From Chara braunii (taxonomy: Eukaryota > Streptophyta > Charophyceae > Charales > Characeae): 64,000 bases of DNA. The position numbers and the translations under genes are program-made. Position 1 is the stretch's first letter. Each line of letters begins with the position of its first letter. Positions 10,368-20,762 of this stretch are shown here, piece by piece. The DNA lies in contig BFEA01000061.1 of the NCBI GenBank assembly GCA_003427395.1, positions 823,538 to 887,537 on the forward strand, written 5' to 3'. Below the pieces are notes generated by a model, which worked only from the letters and a program-made list of their open reading frames with translations, did no database searches and was not told where the DNA came from.

Positions 10368-10760
10368 TCAGGTTGCTTGATCGATTTCTTTATCCGATTG
10401 CTTGATCGATTTATGTATCCGACTGCTTGATCGGATTGGTTGATTCAAGGATTGATCGGATTGATTGATTGAGTGATTGATCGTTGACTGATTGATCGTG
10501 CTTATCGATCGAGTGATTGATCGGTTTAGTGACCGATTGCTGAATTGAGTGGGGGACTGCAATGATTGGGGTTGAGGAGGTTGGTGATTGGTTGATATAT
10601 GGATTGATCGAAGTGATTGATCGACTGATTGATCACATTCGTTGATCGAATTATCGATTGATCGATGAATGCAATGGTGGACTGAAACGCTTGGTTAACA
10701 CGTATCCATTTGTTGAATGATGATGGGTTAGTGGATTGATTTGTCAGCTGATTGCTGATT
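10368..10760. repeat. GATTGATCGGATT-type minisatellite (copy A)
   Basis: Irregular repeats of GATTGATCG/GATTGATTGA run for about 400 bases. The minus strand reads as Asn-Gln-Ser-Ile repeats, an artefact of the repeat. The matching block in copy B is 35235-35660. Confidence 0.9.
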
Positions 10761-11459
10761 AGTCGGTTTATCAGTTATTGGCCCGCGAAAATTAACTGCC
10801 AATATACGCGTGTTGTTTTCCATCAGTGGATGATGGGTTACGTGATTAATTGGTTGGGTGATTTCAACACCTTCGTGTTGTGTTATTCTCAGAGAAAATG
10901 ACTTGAGCCTTTAAAATCGGTTGGTTGCAGCGATCAATAAAGCTGTTGAATATTAGAAAAATAAGTTTAAAAAAATCGATGTGTTCGCATGTTTCTCTTT
11001 GGATCGGATAGATATTGATTCGGTTTGTGGGCGCAAAGACTCTCTCGCAGTTGGTCTTTGTTTTTCCTTCTTTGTTTGTAAAATTTAATGTTGTAAGGGA
11101 CGACGGGTTTGAGATCTCGTCTTTGAGCTGATCGGCTCCATGCAAATTCAGAGGTACTTGTCTTGTTGCATCGGAAGTCGAACTGAGGTCTGTGTTTGAA
11201 CAGTTGATTGGTGTACCAACTGAGCTCTACCTTCTTCACCCGAATACGACGCGCGAACATTATAGCCGTATTTGGGGCAATTTCTAGTCCAGATACAGTT
11301 ATAATGACCGGGCCGCTCTATTCGAGTGAAGGCGGCAGTCCAGTCGGTCGGAGTTCTTTTTAGATTTCCGAAAGGACTATCATTTGCTAAGTGGCTTTTC
11401 ACATTATGGATGGACTTACGATCTGAACAGGATGATGATCTTTTATGTTCCGACATGAC

Positions 11460-12104
11460 CAACTGTGCTGCAAGTGGAAGCTTTGCCTTTTTTTTTTGTG
11501 GGGATGGGGGGGCGACAAAGTGGGATCCAGTCTACTAGTGGGGGGCAGCACGTGCCAAGCGTAGGCATGAGACTTTACCCGATTACAAAGGGTATAAGGT
11601 GGCTTTTGCGGTTGCGAAGGGGCGATAATTTGCAGGATTGATTGAAATGTAAACACAATGATTGTCCTGTTGTTGGACTTTGGTGGAAACGACGACATGA
11701 TTGCATTAACGAGTTCAATATGTGTTTTGTCCTGTTTTTAACGGAAATGGGAGTGTAATAATAATGTGTTTCTATAATGGTGTTCTATCCTTTGCTTTGA
11801 TCTTTTTTTTTTTGTAATAGAGAATGTATGGGGAAACGAGGGTGGTGAACAGTATTTATGGTTTTGTGAATTTGTTCTCTATTTTGATTTTATCCCTGAC
11901 TGTTATCTTGTATTCTAAACGTAACGATATCCACTTTCTGGAATCAGATTAGTATGCAATCCCATTAGGACAATTCTTTTTTTCCTATTTGTTTTCTGTC
12001 AAATGAGCCAGACTGTGCCACTGCGGTGTCCGTTGTGGGCTGGGACATTTCGACCATATCTGGCAAACGTGCTGTTAGGTTTGTGGGTTGTAAGTTGCTC
12101 TACT
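11460..12104. other. Non-coding part of copy A
   Basis: No gene recognised. The sequence aligns by eye with 36560-37188 in copy B. It includes a T-rich tract (11805-11816) that is part of a block duplicated in copy B. Confidence 0.5.
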
Positions 12105-12300
12105 GACTTGCTTAGCTCAGTCGGTAAACTCCTCAACTGTTGAAAAGCAGACCCGGGGTCGTGACCCACTAGCACAGCAGGGGTTCAGTTTATGTTTCGT
12201 GTATTTTCTAGCGTGGTCCCACTAGGGCCATGAGATTTTCAGATCGGATGGCAAGGAGCCATGTACACTAGAAGCGAGAAGAGAACCTCGAGAAGTGGGA
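12105..12300 (+). mobile_element. tRNA-derived SINE (copy A)
   Basis: The head (12105-12174) has a TTAGCTCAGTCGGTA A-box and a decayed B-box (CCCGGGGTCGTGACCC). Its counterpart at 37189-37258 keeps CCCGGGTTCGAAGTCC. The body contains AGATCGGATGGCAAGGAGCC. The anticodon arm is not well formed, so this is a SINE head and not a tRNA gene. Confidence 0.65.
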
Positions 12301-12408
12301 CATGGCCCTGGGAATACCCCCCCGGGGAAAATGAGGAGAAGCGCATCTGCCGAGGACGGCCTTCTGGCGAGTCCACTGTGACCAAGGTAAGTCTGGGGGG
12401 CCGTGGGG

Positions 12409-12560
12409 GCCGTGACCGACTGGCGGGGGTTTAGGGTCTGGTTCGTGTATTTTCCAACGTGGTCACACTAGGGCCGTGAGATTATCTTCAGATCGGATGG
12501 CAAGGAGCCTTGTATACTGGAAACCAGAACAGAACCTTGAGAGAAGTGGCACTCGTCAAT
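12409..12560 (+). repeat. Second SINE body, headless
   Basis: CGTGTATTTTCCAACGTGGT, then CACTAGGGCCGTGAG and AGATCGGATGGCAAGGAGCC, repeat the body of the adjacent SINE without the tRNA-like head. Either the element was internally duplicated or two copies lie in tandem. Copy B has one body only. Confidence 0.6.
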
Positions 12561-13028
12561 TAGTTTATGTAAGCATTCGGAATCGATGTGCGTTGTCTTC
12601 AGTGCTATTTTTTCTGTGAATGCTTTTGCGAATGCATGCCGTTTCGGGATTTGTTTCTTGCTTTGCTGATTGTCCTCCTGCTAATTTCCAGTCGGTTTGC
12701 TTTTTCCTTTTATATACGGTAAAAAAAAAAAAATCGAAACACGAAATAGTTTATTTATGGTATTGCAGCTTATTCGGACTTGTTCGTAATACCTTGGCTG
12801 ATGTCGCAATCGCATAGATGACTGGATTCGGAGCCCGAACATGGGCGTGTTTGTGGAGATGTGCATGCTGATTGCCCTTCCTGCTTCTAATTCCAGTCTT
12901 TTTGCTTTTCTTATTATTGTTTAAACGTTACGGCAAAATTCAATCGAGTTGTTTTTCTGAGTTTTGGTATTGCTGATGATTCGGATTCGATCGTGGTACC
13001 TTTGCCGAGGTCGCACTCGCGCAGAGAA

Positions 13029-13152
13029 CTGGATTCGATGCGCGAATCTGGAGGTGTTTGTGGAGAGGTGCAGAAAACCGCCATCGATCTGCTTTTTTCT
13101 GCATCTCAGCACAAAACACATGCAGATTCGGGCGCTTGATCCTATTATCTTT
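13029..13152. mobile_element. Foldback MITE, TCTTTGCTAG family (copy A)
   Basis: A left arm with CTGGATTCGATGCGCGAATC and GTGTTTGTGGAGAGGTGCAG is matched in inverse by CTGCATCTCAGCACAAAACA and CAGATTCGGGCGCTTGATCC. It is a diverged member of the family at 39294-39449 and 40816-40981. The same element is at about 38019-38147 in copy B, so it predates the duplication. A shorter related piece lies at 12805-12870. Confidence 0.65.
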
Positions 13153-13341
13153 GCACACACACTAGCATAATGTCAAACGTATCTGACCGTAATTTTGGTC
13201 CAACACCGATGTATCTGACAGGAATTACGTCCAGAAACGAGTAAGATTGTCCTCGTGGGGTAAGGTCTTCGAAATGATAGGTACGAGGATCGTAGGAGTT
13301 CTTGAAACACGATGGTAGCCGCCGAAATTAGCATTCAGTTT

Positions 13342-13583
13342 GCATTCTACATGTACCTGGACTTGGAAGCTGTCCCGCTGCATTTGAAATGTTCGATCAA
13401 TCGGAACGTATGTATTAATTAAGCAGTCGAGACACGTTTCTAGGGCCTTGCTCCAGTGCAGAGCATTCTACATGTACCTGGACTCGAAAGCTGTCCAACT
13501 GCATTCGAAATGCTCGAGCAATCGGAACGTATATATATACCAATTAAGCAGTCGAGACACGTTTCCAGTGTTGAGTAGTCGAG
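13342..13583. repeat. 121-bp tandem duplication, copy A only
   Basis: GCATTCTACATGTACCTGGA starts at 13342 and again at 13463. Both units continue through CAATCGGAACGTAT and AAGCAGTCGAGACACGTTTC. Copy B has the corresponding region (38930-38990) without the full second unit. Confidence 0.8.
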
Positions 13584-13689
13584 CGAGGAGGGCCATTTCG
13601 TGTATAGTCACATAAATTCGTCCATTCGTAGGGGAACTACATGAATGCATATTACATAAATTCGTGTATACGTACATAGACATTACACG

Positions 13690-14130
13690 GACGGTGTTGA
13701 TCGTTGGCAGATTTCTTTGAATCGAATCGAACGGGTGTGATCGGAAAGAAATCAGGGATCAATTCTCGAATTGATCGGCGGATGTAATTAAGATCCAATT
13801 GAAATCGAATTTTAGCTTAATCGAATCGGAATCAAATTCCTTCGAATTGATGTCGCATTCCACCGACTCGGAAATAGAACGCGGGTGTTTCTTGAGCTCG
13901 CGCTCGTCGTATCGAATCGAGTCGCATCGCACTGCATTGGATCGAATCCGATCTATAATAAGAAAAAATCCAAACGAATCCAATTTTATGGAATCACGTT
14001 GAACCGGGATTGAGCGGGAAAAAAGAAACAAATCGAGGAAAAGCAATGGCAAAGCAAATCGAAGTAGGAAATCCAAGTGGAAGCGCGGGAAAGAGATATG
14101 ATCTTTTCAAAAAACGAATCGAATCGAATT
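13690..14130. repeat. AATCG-rich simple-sequence region
   Basis: Degenerate repeats of AATCGAATCG, GAATC and related pentamers fill this block. Open frames here are repeat artefacts. Absent from copy B, so it was gained in copy A or lost in B. Confidence 0.6.
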
Positions 14131-14194
14131 TAGAATAGAGGGGGCCCACTTTTCAGCTTCAATCCTGGTATCTGTTCACTATTGATGATGTAAA

Positions 14195-14345
14195 GGGACG
14201 CTGGACCCGGTTTCCAGCAGGTGCAGCTCCCCGCTAATGGAACGGAGCCATCTATCCATCTAGGGGAGTAGAGGGAGTGTCTGCTCTTATCAGCACGTCC
14301 TCTACTCCCCAACATATAATGCTTAAACCAAAAAAAAAAAAAAAA
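14195..14345 (+). mobile_element. Short SINE-like repeat, copy 2 (most complete)
   Basis: It starts GGGACGCTGGACCCGGTTTC, continues CAGCAGGTGCAGCTCCCC, has a hairpin-like GTCTGCTCTTATCAGCAC, and ends in about 15 A residues. At about 150 bp it is the longest copy in the window. No good A- or B-box is seen, so the parent RNA is unknown. Confidence 0.65.
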
Positions 14346-14753
14346 GATGCTGTTCTCCGAAATCGAAATGAACAGAACGAAGCCGAATAATCTGTATATT
14401 TGTGTTGATCTGATGAGCTAGCATGTCACCTTTCTTTCGTGATAATCATCGATTCATCGTGCTACATCTATACCGGAATAGAAAAAGCACGGTCGTTATT
14501 GCTGAATCTGGACTGGAAGTTGTCTTAAATACAGCAGCAGCTATTATGATGACCAGACCCGATTATATACTGTAATAAGGCGGGTTAACGGAAGTTCCAA
14601 ATGGAGTCCCCATCGAAACCCGCATCGAGTCGATCGACTTAAATAAATAAAGATTCTCGCTCGACTCCTCGATTCCAAAAAACGTCGAAAATGGTGATTG
14701 CTCCTATTTCGAGGTTTTTTTTTTTTTTTAATTTGGTTATTTATTTCATATAA

Positions 14754-14797
14754 TTTGGACCATTTCTCGATTTCTGCGTGTCATCCTTGGAGGGGAG
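14754..14797 (-). pseudogene. U6: U6 snRNA 3'-end fragment
   Basis: The minus strand reads AAGGATGACACGCAGAAATC, then GAGAAATGGTCCAAAT, the U6 3' region. The 5' half is missing (GGAG instead of the expected GCGC upstream). Only a relic. Confidence 0.8.
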
Positions 14798-14861
14798 GGG
14801 CCATTTAAGCAATTAATAGTGTTTGGTTGCACTTAGGGCGTCGCCCCACGGGACCCGTAAC

Positions 14862-14992
14862 GCAAAACGAAACGAGTGCATCTTCCTGCAGAAAATGGCC
14901 AGGTTCATCGGTTTGCTATAAATAGTAACGACTGTATTTTGGCCCCTTTCGTGGGCAGATGCACTCGTTTCGTTTCAGTTTCGTGTGCCGTC
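14862..14992. mobile_element. Small inverted-repeat element (MITE-like)
   Basis: ACGAAACGAGTGCATCT at the left is matched by AGATGCACTCGTTTCGT at the right, with about 80 bases between. No coding sequence. Absent from the matching part of copy B. Confidence 0.5.
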
Positions 14993-15306
14993 CGGCGTGA
15001 CCTTTACTCGCCGATCCTGGCGAATGAAAATTGTGCCGTGCCAGAGTGCTCCCCACACCGTCGACACAAGTTGTGGCACAGTGGGGGTGTGTTTTGGGTT
15101 CTTTACCCCCTGTCTACGGCTTTCCCCCCCTGCCTACGGCGGTTTGTGGAGGGTGGTGTCCTTCGGACCTCTCTAGAAAACAAGATTACTTCTACCCCTA
15201 TATAGCGGATGGGTGTAGAGTGAACAAAATGAGAATCGTGTCGAAGAAATATAGGGGGTAGTAAGTGCTGCAACCAGGCCTCCACTTCGACACGATTCTC
15301 ATTTTT
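14993..15306. repeat. Copy A backbone: block shared with 39513-39713
   Basis: TTACTCGCCGATCCTGGCGA, then GTGCCGTGCCAGAGTG and CCGTCGACACAAGTTGTGGC, match the copy B block closely, down to CCACTTCGACACGATTCT. A local hairpin pairs ATGAGAATCGTGTCGAAG (15230-15247) with CTTCGACACGATTCTCAT (15285-15302). Confidence 0.75.
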
Positions 15307-15803
15307 TTTTAATTTTATTTTATTTAAAGAGCATTTATTGCATTGATAATCACAGGAGGCCGGGGACCTCACAATTCTACCCGGGACCGACACGAGTTCT
15401 GACAATGCCAGACCAACCTGGCGAAACAGACTGCAAGCAATGAACTTAGCCAGACCAACCTGGCGGACAGTGCGAACCCATAAACCCACTCCCAGCTCCA
15501 GCCTTAGCAGGCGGCCCCAACTGATCCTAATTCGGATCCAGAGCCTAGAACCTAACCTTCAAGGCATACGACACTACCGAGTGGTAGGTAGAACCCGCCT
15601 TGCGAACGTACCCAGCATTCCTCCCCTTTTGAGCCAGCCCTATCACACCCACCTCTTAACCCCCTCCACCTACCACCATTGTTCCCTCCCCCTTGCCATA
15701 CCCACTCCCAATCCCAACTACTTTTATTCCCTTCCCCTCGCCTATAAACTGGTCTTTGTTACCACGCCACTCTTCCTGAGACAAGCACCCTTGCTGTCCT
15801 GTT

Positions 15804-18800
15804 TCACCCTGCCCTCAACCACGGAGACGGAACCAGTTTCCCTGTTGCTGCTGAGACAGCTACCAGCCGATTATTCTTAGCCCACGAACGCAAGAACCAT
15901 AGTCTTGCCCTGTAGCGTGCCGGTTCCAGCTTCGACAGGACTTTCTTCCTCCAGTCCACCAATATCATGCGTCGGAGTGAAGCCTTCATGCCACTTTTCA
16001 ATTCTGCATCCGAGAAGTATCTGCCTTGGAACAGAACAGAATTCCTCTCCCTCCAAATCCACCAGATCACAAGTGTTCGGATTGCTGTAGCCACATGCCC
16101 CCACCCCTTACCATTCTTCAATGGGTCTTTCAACTGCCCCGTTATTGCCCACTCCAAGTCCCATTCCACCTCCGCCGGGCCACCCAGCTCTTTCCAATGA
16201 TGCGCCCACCATTTCCAGATCCGGAGTGACAGAAGGCATGTGCCCCAGAGATGCTCAGAGTCCTCTGGTTGGCGGTGGCATCTGACACACCCCACATCCA
16301 CCTCCATTCCTCTTTTGAACAGAGCTACCGCATCTAGTGGAGCGTTGTGTGTTATCAGCCATACTACCGAGGCGGCTTTCTTATCTGGCAAGCACTGACA
16401 CACCTTCCACTTCTCCTTGTAGAATTCGACAGTCAAGCTAGACCCTGTGCAAGATACAGGGATGGCCTCTTGTATTTTTCGAGATGAGCTGCCTCCCATT
16501 CTCTGTATCTCCATCCCCAACTTGGAGGTGTACTGACACAACAACGGTTGACCTCTTATCATAGGCCATCCGAGGAGGCCAATGTCCAATCGCATCGATC
16601 TTATAGGGATGCCTTCGAGCTGCAGGACTGGTTGAGGTGGCCCTGCGGGAGAAAATTGCAGGAAGACTCTGACTTCCTCCACAAAATAAAAGCTACCCGC
16701 CTCCCGTTCCTCCTTTAGTACCAGTGTGTTCTGGACAATACCTTCCTTTATCTGCCTTTCCCACACCTCCACCTTACCTTGGTCCCCTCGTCTGTGGATT
16801 TGCAGGTCCCCTCCCACGCTGAGGGCGGGTCGGTACCAACAATCTGATCCGATTTCATTTACTAGCAGTTGTTTCCATTCCTCTGGTATGGCCTGCAGCA
16901 AAGCTTCCCTCCTAGCTTCCACGTGCCATAATTTCCCCAGTTTGGTCCTCAAGTCCTCTGCGCTTCTCCACGCCTTGCATGACTCATCCCACAAGTCCAG
17001 CACTCTCCTTTCCACCCAGGCTCTACCAAAACTGCCTCTCCCTGACAATGCAAAGGTTGCTCCCTCCTGGTTCTAAATCCAGCGGTTCTCAAATAGACAT
17101 TGCCGTAACACCTCATCTCGTGACCGGGGTTCCCTGACAGGACCCGGCTCCAACTTCCGCCATGCCTGAATGACCCCTTGCCAGAACGCCGACTTCGGCC
17201 TCCTACGTTGATAAGCTAGGGTCGACATCAGAAGCCAGACATCCTCTCCGTTACTCAGACCCCAGTCTTTAGCCAAGATGTATTCCGCCAGGGCCACCCA
17301 ACTGCGCCCTTCTGTATCCATTGCGGCCTTAACCGGCCATTTGGATAGAAGAGCCCTGTTTTCACGCTCTGGGTCCAGGACTGCCAGACCTCCTTCCTCC
17401 TTGTCAGCCGTGATCTTATCCCAAGATAGCTTAGACATATGTCCTTGCCCTTCCTCTGCATCTGGTTTCCAAATGTACTTAGCTGCCACCGCTCTGATGG
17501 ACTGTGATGCCTTCTTTCCCAAGGGTCTGACTGTCCCCGCATACCACAGCTGAGAAAAGACAGTTGCGTTCACGATTACAGCCCTTCCGAACAGCGAAAG
17601 GCCGAAAATTGTCTTCCATTTCTGAATCCGCTGTTCCACTTTTCCCATCAAGATCCTGTCTTGTGACCCAGCGCAGTTCTGCAACGAAATTTGCACCCCT
17701 AGAAACCTTTCAGAAGAGTCAGCAGGAATTCTTTTCATCCCAAAGTCCACACAAATCTCGAACTGATCTGGCAAGAAAAACACCGACTTCGACCAGTTCA
17801 CTTGGGCCTCACACAACATACAATACTCTGCCAATGTCTCACGTACTACCGTCAGGGACTCAGGTGTGTTCCTAGAGACTATAGTGAGGTCATCGGCCAG
17901 TGCGCTACCCTTGAACTGTTGCTGATGGCGGGTTCTCAGCCCTACAATGTAAGGGTTGCATCTCACATTGTTGAGAAACACATCCATTTGCAAGACAAAT
18001 AACAGTGGCGCCAACGGGCACCCCTGTCGGAGCGATCGGATCAGGGGAAAGGGTGACGAGATCCTGCCATTAATCATCACAGAGGCGGAGGAGTGAAAAT
18101 ACAACGCCTTCACCCACCTGCAAAAGCTTGGGCCTATCCCCATGTGCCTAAGGGTCGTCATGACAAAAGACCAGCTCACCCTATCATAGGCTTTCTCTAA
18201 GTCCAAAAGTAGGATCGTCATGTCTAGCTCTTCTTCCGTAATAATTTCCATTGCTTCGATCACCGTGACAATATTGTCCATTATTGATCTCCCCTTAACG
18301 AACGCGCCTTGATCCACTCCCACCAGAGAAGGTAAGTAAGAAGCAAGTCTGATTGCAAGAGTTTTTGCTAGCAGTTTATAGACCGTGTTCAGTAACGAGA
18401 TGGGACGCCAATTGCGGATATTGCTCTTCCCCCCTTTCTTATATAAAAGCGCGATGATCCCCTTCGTCATGTTAGGAGGCAGTCTCCCGCCGACCAAAAC
18501 GTCATTGTATATCTGAACAAGATCGCTACAGAAAAGGGTCCAAAACTGGAGGAAGAATTCGAAAGGCAACCCATCCTCCCCCGGCGCCTTACCTTTGGCC
18601 ATTTGGTCAGCCGCATACCGCAATTCCTCGGGTGAGATTGGTCTGTCCAATGCTAGCCTACCTTCTATTGGAATACGCTGGAGAGTAGTGTCCCAAAATG
18701 ATGAGGAAAGCGACAGGTCCAGTTCTGCCTCTTCTGGAGGTCTGCGTGATGCCAAGATATCTCGAAAATACGTCACCGCATAGCTACACATTCCTGCTGT

Positions 18801-19932
18801 GTCCGTACTTTTGCGCAGGTTCGCATCAAAAGGATGCGCAGACTCTTTCATTATCCTGTGCTGAGTAGTCTGTCTGTTGACTAGTGCAAACGTTTCTTTT
18901 GTCATGCAGTCCAATTTTGCCATACCCTCAACTTTACAGCGTTCCTGCCATACTTTCTGCCTCCTGATATGAATTTCTTCCCATTTAAATAGCCATCTGC
19001 TTCTTTCCCTTGTCCAAAACACATATGAAATTAGGTGTTTACCCAACTCTGCCTCGGCCTCTTCAATCTTTGCCTTGATGTGCTTTCATAATGGATAGCA
19101 CCGCCAACCCCTTGGAAAAAATCCGCAGGCCTGTAGTAAGCCAGTCACCCTTTGTTGGGAACCTATCTTCAGTGCATTGCCAGGCTGCATTTTGATCCTG
19201 TACCCATTGCGCTATGCCTGGGTCGTGCAAGTTATCTACATTCAACCTGAAATATCCCCTTTCACTATCGAAGGTCGGGCCTAGTGCAAAGCGGGCACAC
19301 CGCGGGTAATGGTCAGACATGGACTGTACTTCCATAGACACAGAGAGCAGTGACTCCCATGCTGTAGCGCGGACGAAGAGAATATCTATCCTACACTGGC
19401 TTTGATGATTGGTGATTATTCGAGCTGGAGTTGTGGGGGCTCGTCTCTCGGGATGCCACGTGAAGCCCTGCTCATTGGGGTGCGTTACTCGGTAGGCATC
19501 CACCAGGCCAAACTTTTCTGTTAAAGACATCTGTAATTTAGCGTCCGTGCGAACTGGTTTCACTGTTGGGGTGTCTATGCCTGGGTTCAGGACTGTGTTC
19601 CAGTCCCCAGCCAGTATGAGGTTATCTACGTCTGGGATCGCTTCCTCGAGTTCCAACAGGAATCGTATACGCTCCTTCCTATCGGATGGGGCGTAAATGC
19701 TCATCACTGCCCAAGACTCATCTGCTACAATACCTTTAATCCAAACCCAGCGACCCCAGTTGTCCATACACTCGTCCACCCACTCAAAGTCCAAGTCACG
19801 ATGGATCAGAATAGTTGTCCCCCCTTTCGTCCCATCCGCTGGGGCCCATAGCTGTGGGCGCTCCCATCACCTACCCAGTTCCGCAATCTTTTCCGACCCC
19901 AACTTCATTTCCTGTAGGCAAATAATTTGTGC
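15804..19932 (-). pseudogene. LINE ORF2, main part: APE endonuclease, reverse transcriptase, zinc domain
   Basis: Read on the minus strand from 19932. Endonuclease: AQIICLQEMKL, LAGDWNTVL, RIDILFV and SDHYP (catalytic Asp, Asn and His retained). Reverse transcriptase: NWRPISLLNTVYKLLAK, LLLDLEKAYDRVSW, SLRQGCPLAPLLFVL and SALADDLTIV (active-site Asp-Asp). C-terminus: CVRCHRQPEDSEHLWGTC zinc motif, ending WLRAG. Damage is light: an in-frame stop near 19867, a frameshift between 19046 and 19063, and a TAG at 17073-17075 in an otherwise continuous frame. The first ~35 codons are at 23184-23290 on the other strand. No RNase H domain seen. Confidence 0.92.
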
Positions 19933-20762
19933 TCCGCAATGAGGTGACGGACACTCGGTAAGCGCTCCGCAACGTGTTGTCGGCGGACGGGCCGTCGGCG
20001 CTTTCTCCTCACTTCCCTGCAACCGCCGTGGGGAAGTGAGTTGACTACCACCTTGCGCCAACTTGTTGACGCCAACCATAGCCAGGAGCATGGGAGGTAT
20101 AGGGGTCACTGGAGAGTCCTCAAGAGCAATTCTACATCATGTGAATGAAGCGAATCGACGAGCGCTCCGGCGCCCGTCTGAAGGGAGATTGGTGCAGTGG
20201 GAGGGGCGAACCCGAAGTAGGGTCGATAAGTTGGGGGGAGTACACGAGGGCCTGCACAAGTGGGTAAGGAGAAATTAACTCATTGATCCATTTAGCGGGC
20301 GGAAACATCCTCGGCGATCGGAAGGATCGTACACGATGCCTTCTGCGGGAAGACGGCTTTGGTCTTCGGCGTCTTATAAGTGGCGATACGGCGATCCATG
20401 GTCGATCCTCTCAATTTAATGGAAGTACTGGTCCTCTTGATCAATGGTTAAACTCTCTCATCTATCTCGCTGGTTGGCAGATCGTACTTACCACGCTTGG
20501 TAAAGATGGTCAGGGTTAGGTAGGCATGAATGGTTGTAGTAGCAACTGCCCTAACTCTGCCTGCCTGTTTTTCGTGCCCTCTCTGATTATTTTAGTGGTT
20601 ACTGAAGGGATAGCAGATTTCCCGACTGGTATTTCGGTTGTGCTCGGGGTGAGTTCGGCGGTGAGTGTCTCGAAAATAGGCACGGATACGGGTAGGTATT
20701 TACCCTTTATAAATTAAACACGGTCTGAAAACTACTCATTGGTTGTGAGTGGGAACGGAACG
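19933..20762 (+). other. 5' UTR of the inverted LINE segment
   Basis: About 830 bases between the inversion junction and the ORF1 ATG. It contains a hairpin-forming pair CTCACTTCCC/GGGGAAGTGAG near 20009-20040. No open frame of note. As this element is full-length at its 5' end, any internal promoter should lie here. Confidence 0.6.

Larger units (their letters stand above)
5084..13583. repeat. Segmental duplication copy A, left part
   Basis: Bases 5084-5163 match 33570-33655 (CACCAAAACTTCGACCC...CCTCCCCTCCGCCCT). After the inserted U6/TIR element and LINE, matching resumes at about 8885 and runs through gene A, its 3' UTR, a GATTGATC minisatellite, a SINE and foldback repeats to about 13.5 kb. 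The counterpart is 33.78-38.97 kb. Order and orientation are conserved, so it is one duplicated segment rather than scattered repeats. Confidence 0.9.

Noticed and set aside
10368-10562. Asn/Gln/Ser/Ile-repeat protein on the minus strand (also at 35200-35634)
   Set aside because: Direct translation of the GATTGATC minisatellite; unit counts differ between copies without frame conservation.
13690-14130. Telomere-like or centromere-like satellite from AATCG repeats
   Set aside because: The unit is degenerate and does not match a plant or algal telomere repeat; no higher-order array.
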